A model generated the notes under the pieces. It saw only the letters and a list, made by a program, of their open reading frames with translations, was not told where the DNA came from and made no database searches. Of a DNA stretch of 25,135 nt, positions 22,795 through 25,135 are shown one piece after another. The position numbers and the translations under genes were made by a program. The DNA comes from a virus, in the IMG/VR virus record IMGVR_UViG_3300020166_000106, positions 1 through 25,135 of that record, one strand, 5' to 3'. How positions within the stretch are numbered: position 1 is the first letter of the stretch; every line of letters starts with the position of its first letter.

Positions 22795-23543
22795 TATATC
22801 TTCTTATTATCTAGAATACTTTCTAGTTCTTTTTTTAGTTTAGTTTTATCTTTTAAGATTTTAACTAATTTTTCTTTTTCTTCACCTTCAGCTTTAGAAT
22901 ATTTTTTAGCTAATGATTTCATCTCACGAGTTAATAGTGCCAATTCTTCTTTTGCTTTAGCTAAACCTTTAGTTTTTTTAATATCGGATTTAGTTGGTTC
23001 TGCATCTTCGTTTTCATTTAAACCCATAGAACTAGCTATATCAGAGAGCCCTCGCATAAGTCCCTTTTGAAAGTAACGAAAATCTATTTGAGAATTAAGG
23101 TATGATTTTCTTATTATTGTAAAAACTTCATCAGCAGCATTATACCCCATTTCTTCTATTTCATCTAAACCCACATTTGCATTTTCTTTTATATCGTAAG
23201 GGTTTTTATGGGGATTTACAACGGCATCATATGCTTTACCAATATCACCACCATATAAATTATCAGTGATTTTTTTGCCTAACATTTTTAACTGGTCATT
23301 ATTTAGGGTATGTTTTTTTCCAAATCCTTCTAAATAGAATTGACCTATATCTTCATAGTCATAAGTAAAATCTTTCATTAATGGTGTTGCATCTTCTTCT
23401 ATACCAGCTTCTTTTTTAGCTGATTCTAGATCCTTAATAGCGGCAGTTAATTCTTTAGTTTTTTCAATTTCTGCTTCAGTATCTTCAGATAATGTAGAGA
23501 TAATATTTTCTCTAATATAATTTTTTAATTCAGATTTTTTCAT
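22794..23543 (-). CDS. Unknown helical, charged phage protein
   Basis: A 249-residue protein rich in Glu and Lys. The N-terminus (KKSELKNYIRENIISTLSED) is an amphipathic helix like those at the start of many phage core-type proteins. The middle (DFTYDYEDIGQFYLEGFG...LNNDQLKMLGKKI) is less charged. The C-terminal 65 residues form a likely coiled coil (AKAKEELALLTREMKSLAKKYSKAEGEEKEK). No catalytic motif, no signal peptide. Its stop overlaps the start of the i-spanin-like gene by one base. An exact promoter-like motif lies 10 nt upstream. Possibly a virion-internal or assembly protein, but I do not assign a function. Confidence 0.65.
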   Translation of the reverse strand: MKKSELKNYIRENIISTLSEDTEAEIEKTKELTAAIKDLESAKKEAGIEEDATPLMKDFTYDYEDIGQFYLEGFGKKHTLNNDQLKMLGKKITDNLYGGDIGKAYDAVVNPHKNPYDIKENANVGLDEIEEMGYNAADEVFTIIRKSYLNSQIDFRYFQKGLMRGLSDIASSMGLNENEDAEPTKSDIKKTKGLAKAKEELALLTREMKSLAKKYSKAEGEEKEKLVKILKDKTKLKKELESILDNKKI

Positions 23544-23553
23544 TATAATAAGG

Positions 23554-23568
23554 TTTTATTATAAATAT
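23554..23568 (-). promoter_or_regulatory. Promoter-like motif upstream of 249-aa gene
   Basis: Exact ATATTTATAATAAAA on the coding strand, 10 nt before the ATG at 23543 and 1 nt after the kinase stop. Confidence 0.6.
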
Positions 23569-23569
23569 G

Positions 23570-24100
23570 TTAAAGATTAGTAAACTTTAATATTTGTTGG
23601 ATTCGTTCCTCTGTAGATCCAGATATCTTTTCTATTTTACCTGCTTTATGACCATGTCTTTTAATAAGTGTGGTAATAGTAAAATCAATTAAATCTCTAT
23701 AGTGCTCATCTGTTTCACGTACTCCATTATCTTCAATATCTATTCCATAAGGAGATATGTAAAAAATATAATCATATTCTCTAACAAATTCACTAGCATA
23801 TGTTTCAAATGCTTCTTTATCCTGGTGAGGTATTGATTTTGCATTTAAAGTAAATGCCATAACATCAAGAACTGTTCTATCTGTAATAATATCTGTTTGA
23901 ATTAATTCAGCACAACGTTCAGCCAAGAATATGGTTTGACCCTTTAATGTTGAATCTGTATTAAGTGGAATACCTTGCTCCATCAAGTATTTAGAACGTT
24001 CTGTTCTAAACATATAATCTTTAAATTGCCTTGTTTCTTTTAAAGCATTTACTAATGTAGTTTTACCTACACTCATTGTACCACATAAACCTATTTTCAT
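23570..24100 (-). CDS. P-loop nucleotide/nucleoside kinase-like protein (AAA_28 type)
   Basis: A 176-residue P-loop protein. Walker A GTMSVGKTT (7-15), a DRTVLDVMAFTL segment (74-85) with the Asp-Arg lid-type motif, YDYIFYISPYGI (109-120) as the second beta strand, and a NGVRETDEHYRDLID segment (125-139) with an Arg that could hold phosphate. This arrangement fits the NadR-kinase/AAA_28 group (PF13521), which includes nucleotide or nicotinamide-riboside kinases. The substrate cannot be told from sequence. In a phage it may feed dNTP or NAD supply. The length is normal and the motifs are intact. It starts 3 bp after the preceding gene and shares the transcript with the flavoprotein. Confidence 0.8.
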   Translation of the reverse strand: MKIGLCGTMSVGKTTLVNALKETRQFKDYMFRTERSKYLMEQGIPLNTDSTLKGQTIFLAERCAELIQTDIITDRTVLDVMAFTLNAKSIPHQDKEAFETYASEFVREYDYIFYISPYGIDIEDNGVRETDEHYRDLIDFTITTLIKRHGHKAGKIEKISGSTEERIQQILKFTNL

Positions 24101-24103
24101 ATC

Positions 24104-24370
24104 TTAGTTTCTATAATCTGAAAGGTGTGCTTTCATTGATTGATTTTTATAATAAGGTAAACCTTCTCTTTGTTGTCTTGCTTCATTCCATTCCTCTTTG
24201 GTATGTTTAATACCATATAAATGATATTCTCCTAATTTTTCTTTACCTTCAGGAATTAAAGCATGTCCCTCCCAATTGTGGAGTTTATTATCCCATACAT
24301 AAGCGATAGTACCATCTGCTTTTTTTAATCTTTTACTTTGTGGAAACGGTGTTTTTGTTGATTTTGCCAT
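24104..24370 (-). CDS. Small unknown basic phage protein
   Basis: An 88-residue protein. It has a Lys-rich N-terminus (MAKSTKTPFPQSKRLKK), then GTIAYVWDNKLHNWEGHALI and EYHLYGIKHTKEEWNEAR. The pattern HNWEGHAL...G...EYHLYGIKH resembles short WEGPA-type tiles that recur in phage and toxin-immunity proteins, but only one copy is present and no function follows. A near-match to the promoter-like motif (ATATTGATAACAAAT) lies 7 nt upstream of the ATG. It sits between the flavoprotein and the kinase in the same direction. Confidence 0.6.
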   Translation of the reverse strand: MAKSTKTPFPQSKRLKKADGTIAYVWDNKLHNWEGHALIPEGKEKLGEYHLYGIKHTKEEWNEARQQREGLPYYKNQSMKAHLSDYRN

Positions 24371-24377
24371 AATTTTT

Positions 24378-24392
24378 ATTTGTTATCAATAT
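24378..24392 (-). promoter_or_regulatory. Near-match to promoter-like motif upstream of 88-aa gene
   Basis: The coding strand reads ATATTGATAACAAAT, two mismatches from the consensus. It is 7 nt before the ATG at 24370. Confidence 0.35.
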
Positions 24393-24404
24393 ACGAAATT
24401 TATT

Positions 24405-25135
24405 TTAATTTTCCAAAAGTGATTCAGCAACATATGTCCCTTGTGCACCACTTACCGTTATACCTCTAGCTGATAAAGCATCGCCTACGAAGTGTACGTT
24501 AGGATACTTAGTGAGTGCTAAATTGGCATAATCGACAAGTGGCTCAGGAGAAAGATATTTTACTTCAGGTACATAAATACCCCAATCATCTTTTAATGTT
24601 GGGAATACTTTTTTCATGTCCTCAATAAAATCATATACATACATAAAGTAGGGTTGCATTGATTTTGAAATTTTATGTAATGTATCTACTTGAATAGCTG
24701 ATACATTTACACCTTCAGATGTTTGTGATGGTTTTCTACTTGGGCTATAATATAAACCAGTACCGTCTATTTGTAATTTTTTAACTACATCTCTAGACCA
24801 ATCAAATGGTTTATCAATGCCTTGCACTTCCATTAATATACCAAAATTGGTCATATCATTTCGGAATGCTTCATCTTTTTTAGCGTGTCCGTTGTACGAA
24901 TGATCTCCATACGTTTCTTCAACGGCAACATATGCTGCATTGTTGTTTGTACAGAAAGAACGTAATGATACTCCTTTGTCTTCATATTTTCTATATAATT
25001 TGAAATCATAAGATACATCAATTAATTTTTGGAAGTGTTTTTGTGGTGCTTCAAATCGAACACCTATTTGTACTGGTTTTGGTTCAGTTGGTAAATCGTA
25101 TTTTTCAGCTAATTGTTTACCAAAGTCAATACCTG
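24405..25135 (-). CDS. C-terminal part of FAD-dependent dehydrogenase-like flavoprotein, cut by right edge
   Basis: The open frame continues upstream of the internal Met at 24854 to the window edge without a stop, giving about 242 residues of C-terminal sequence. Seen: KPVQIGVRFEAP, SLRSFCTNNNAAYVAVEE, NFGILMEV, and near the end NVHFVGDALSARGITVSGAQGT. The last matches the C-terminal Gly-Asp FAD-contact motif followed by a Gly-Ile helix in two-dinucleotide-domain flavoproteins. The pattern GVRxE...RxFC...GD fits uncharacterised FAD-dependent dehydrogenases of the COG2509 type. The N-terminal GxGxxG dinucleotide fold lies outside the window. Substrate unknown; in a phage it would be an auxiliary metabolic or nucleic-acid-modifying enzyme. 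The gene is the first in this run and is followed by two small genes. Confidence 0.7.
   Translation of the reverse strand, partial: GIDFGKQLAEKYDLPTEPKPVQIGVRFEAPQKHFQKLIDVSYDFKLYRKYEDKGVSLRSFCTNNNAAYVAVEETYGDHSYNGHAKKDEAFRNDMTNFGILMEVQGIDKPFDWSRDVVKKLQIDGTGLYYSPSRKPSQTSEGVNVSAIQVDTLHKISKSMQPYFMYVYDFIEDMKKVFPTLKDDWGIYVPEVKYLSPEPLVDYANLALTKYPNVHFVGDALSARGITVSGAQGTYVAESLLEN

Noticed and set aside
5208-23568. Reading the recurrent motif as plus-strand T4 late promoters (TATAAATA)
   Set aside because: No plus-strand gene is credible anywhere in the window, and spacing is conserved relative to minus-strand ATGs. Antisense transcription remains a formal possibility.

Overview
The window is a 25 kb piece of an AT-rich, T4-like (myovirus-type) phage genome covering the head, neck and fibre module. 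Every gene I can support lies on the minus strand, so transcription runs from high to low coordinates. The phage assignment rests on an unbroken set of T4-type morphogenesis proteins: terminase large subunit (gp17), portal (gp20), prohead protease (gp21), scaffold (gp22), major capsid protein (gp23), neck proteins (gp13, gp14), tail sheath stabiliser (gp15), and a PhoH ATPase of the kind common in marine T4-like phages. The host is probably a member of the Bacteroidetes, perhaps a marine flavobacterium. This is inferred from the signal peptide ending in GFSQ, the absence of clear Shine-Dalgarno sequences at the start codons checked, the AT-rich composition and the Gly-Ser-Thr collagen-like fibres. 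It is not proven.

Layout in order of transcription. (1) 25135-22794: a flavoprotein cut by the window edge, a small unknown protein, a P-loop kinase and an unknown helical protein. (2) 22794-22125: two overlapping membrane-anchored coiled-coil proteins, a spanin-like pair. (3) 22123-18602: terminase directly followed by portal. (4) 18566-15516: four conserved unknown proteins, probably of the prohead core. (5) 15512-11901: protease, a 190-bp structured leader, acidic scaffold, capsid protein and a strong terminator. (6) 11704-10131: PhoH, an unknown probable virion protein, a small fibre-like protein and a second strong terminator. (7) 10035-7328: gp13, gp14, gp15. (8) 7323-240: fibre region, with a small fibre protein, a 409-aa collagen-like fibre, two small unknown genes and a 1636-aa collagen-like fibre ending in a self-cleaving chaperone domain. 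(9) 217-1: the start of another gene cut by the left edge.

The head genes make and fill the capsid: gp20 ring, core/scaffold, gp21 maturation, gp23 shell, gp17 packaging. The neck genes close the head and join the tail, and the fibres presumably bind the host. Three features stand out. A 15-bp motif (ATATTTATAAyAAAA on the coding strand) recurs just upstream of many genes and is a candidate phage promoter, although the exact T4 late-promoter octamer lies on its opposite strand. The fibre genes are built from duplicated modules and carry exact long DNA repeats. The gene order departs from T4, with gp17 abutting gp20 and the neck genes placed after the capsid gene. No tRNA, CRISPR, insertion sequence or integrase was seen, and no gene-free stretch exceeds 300 bp.
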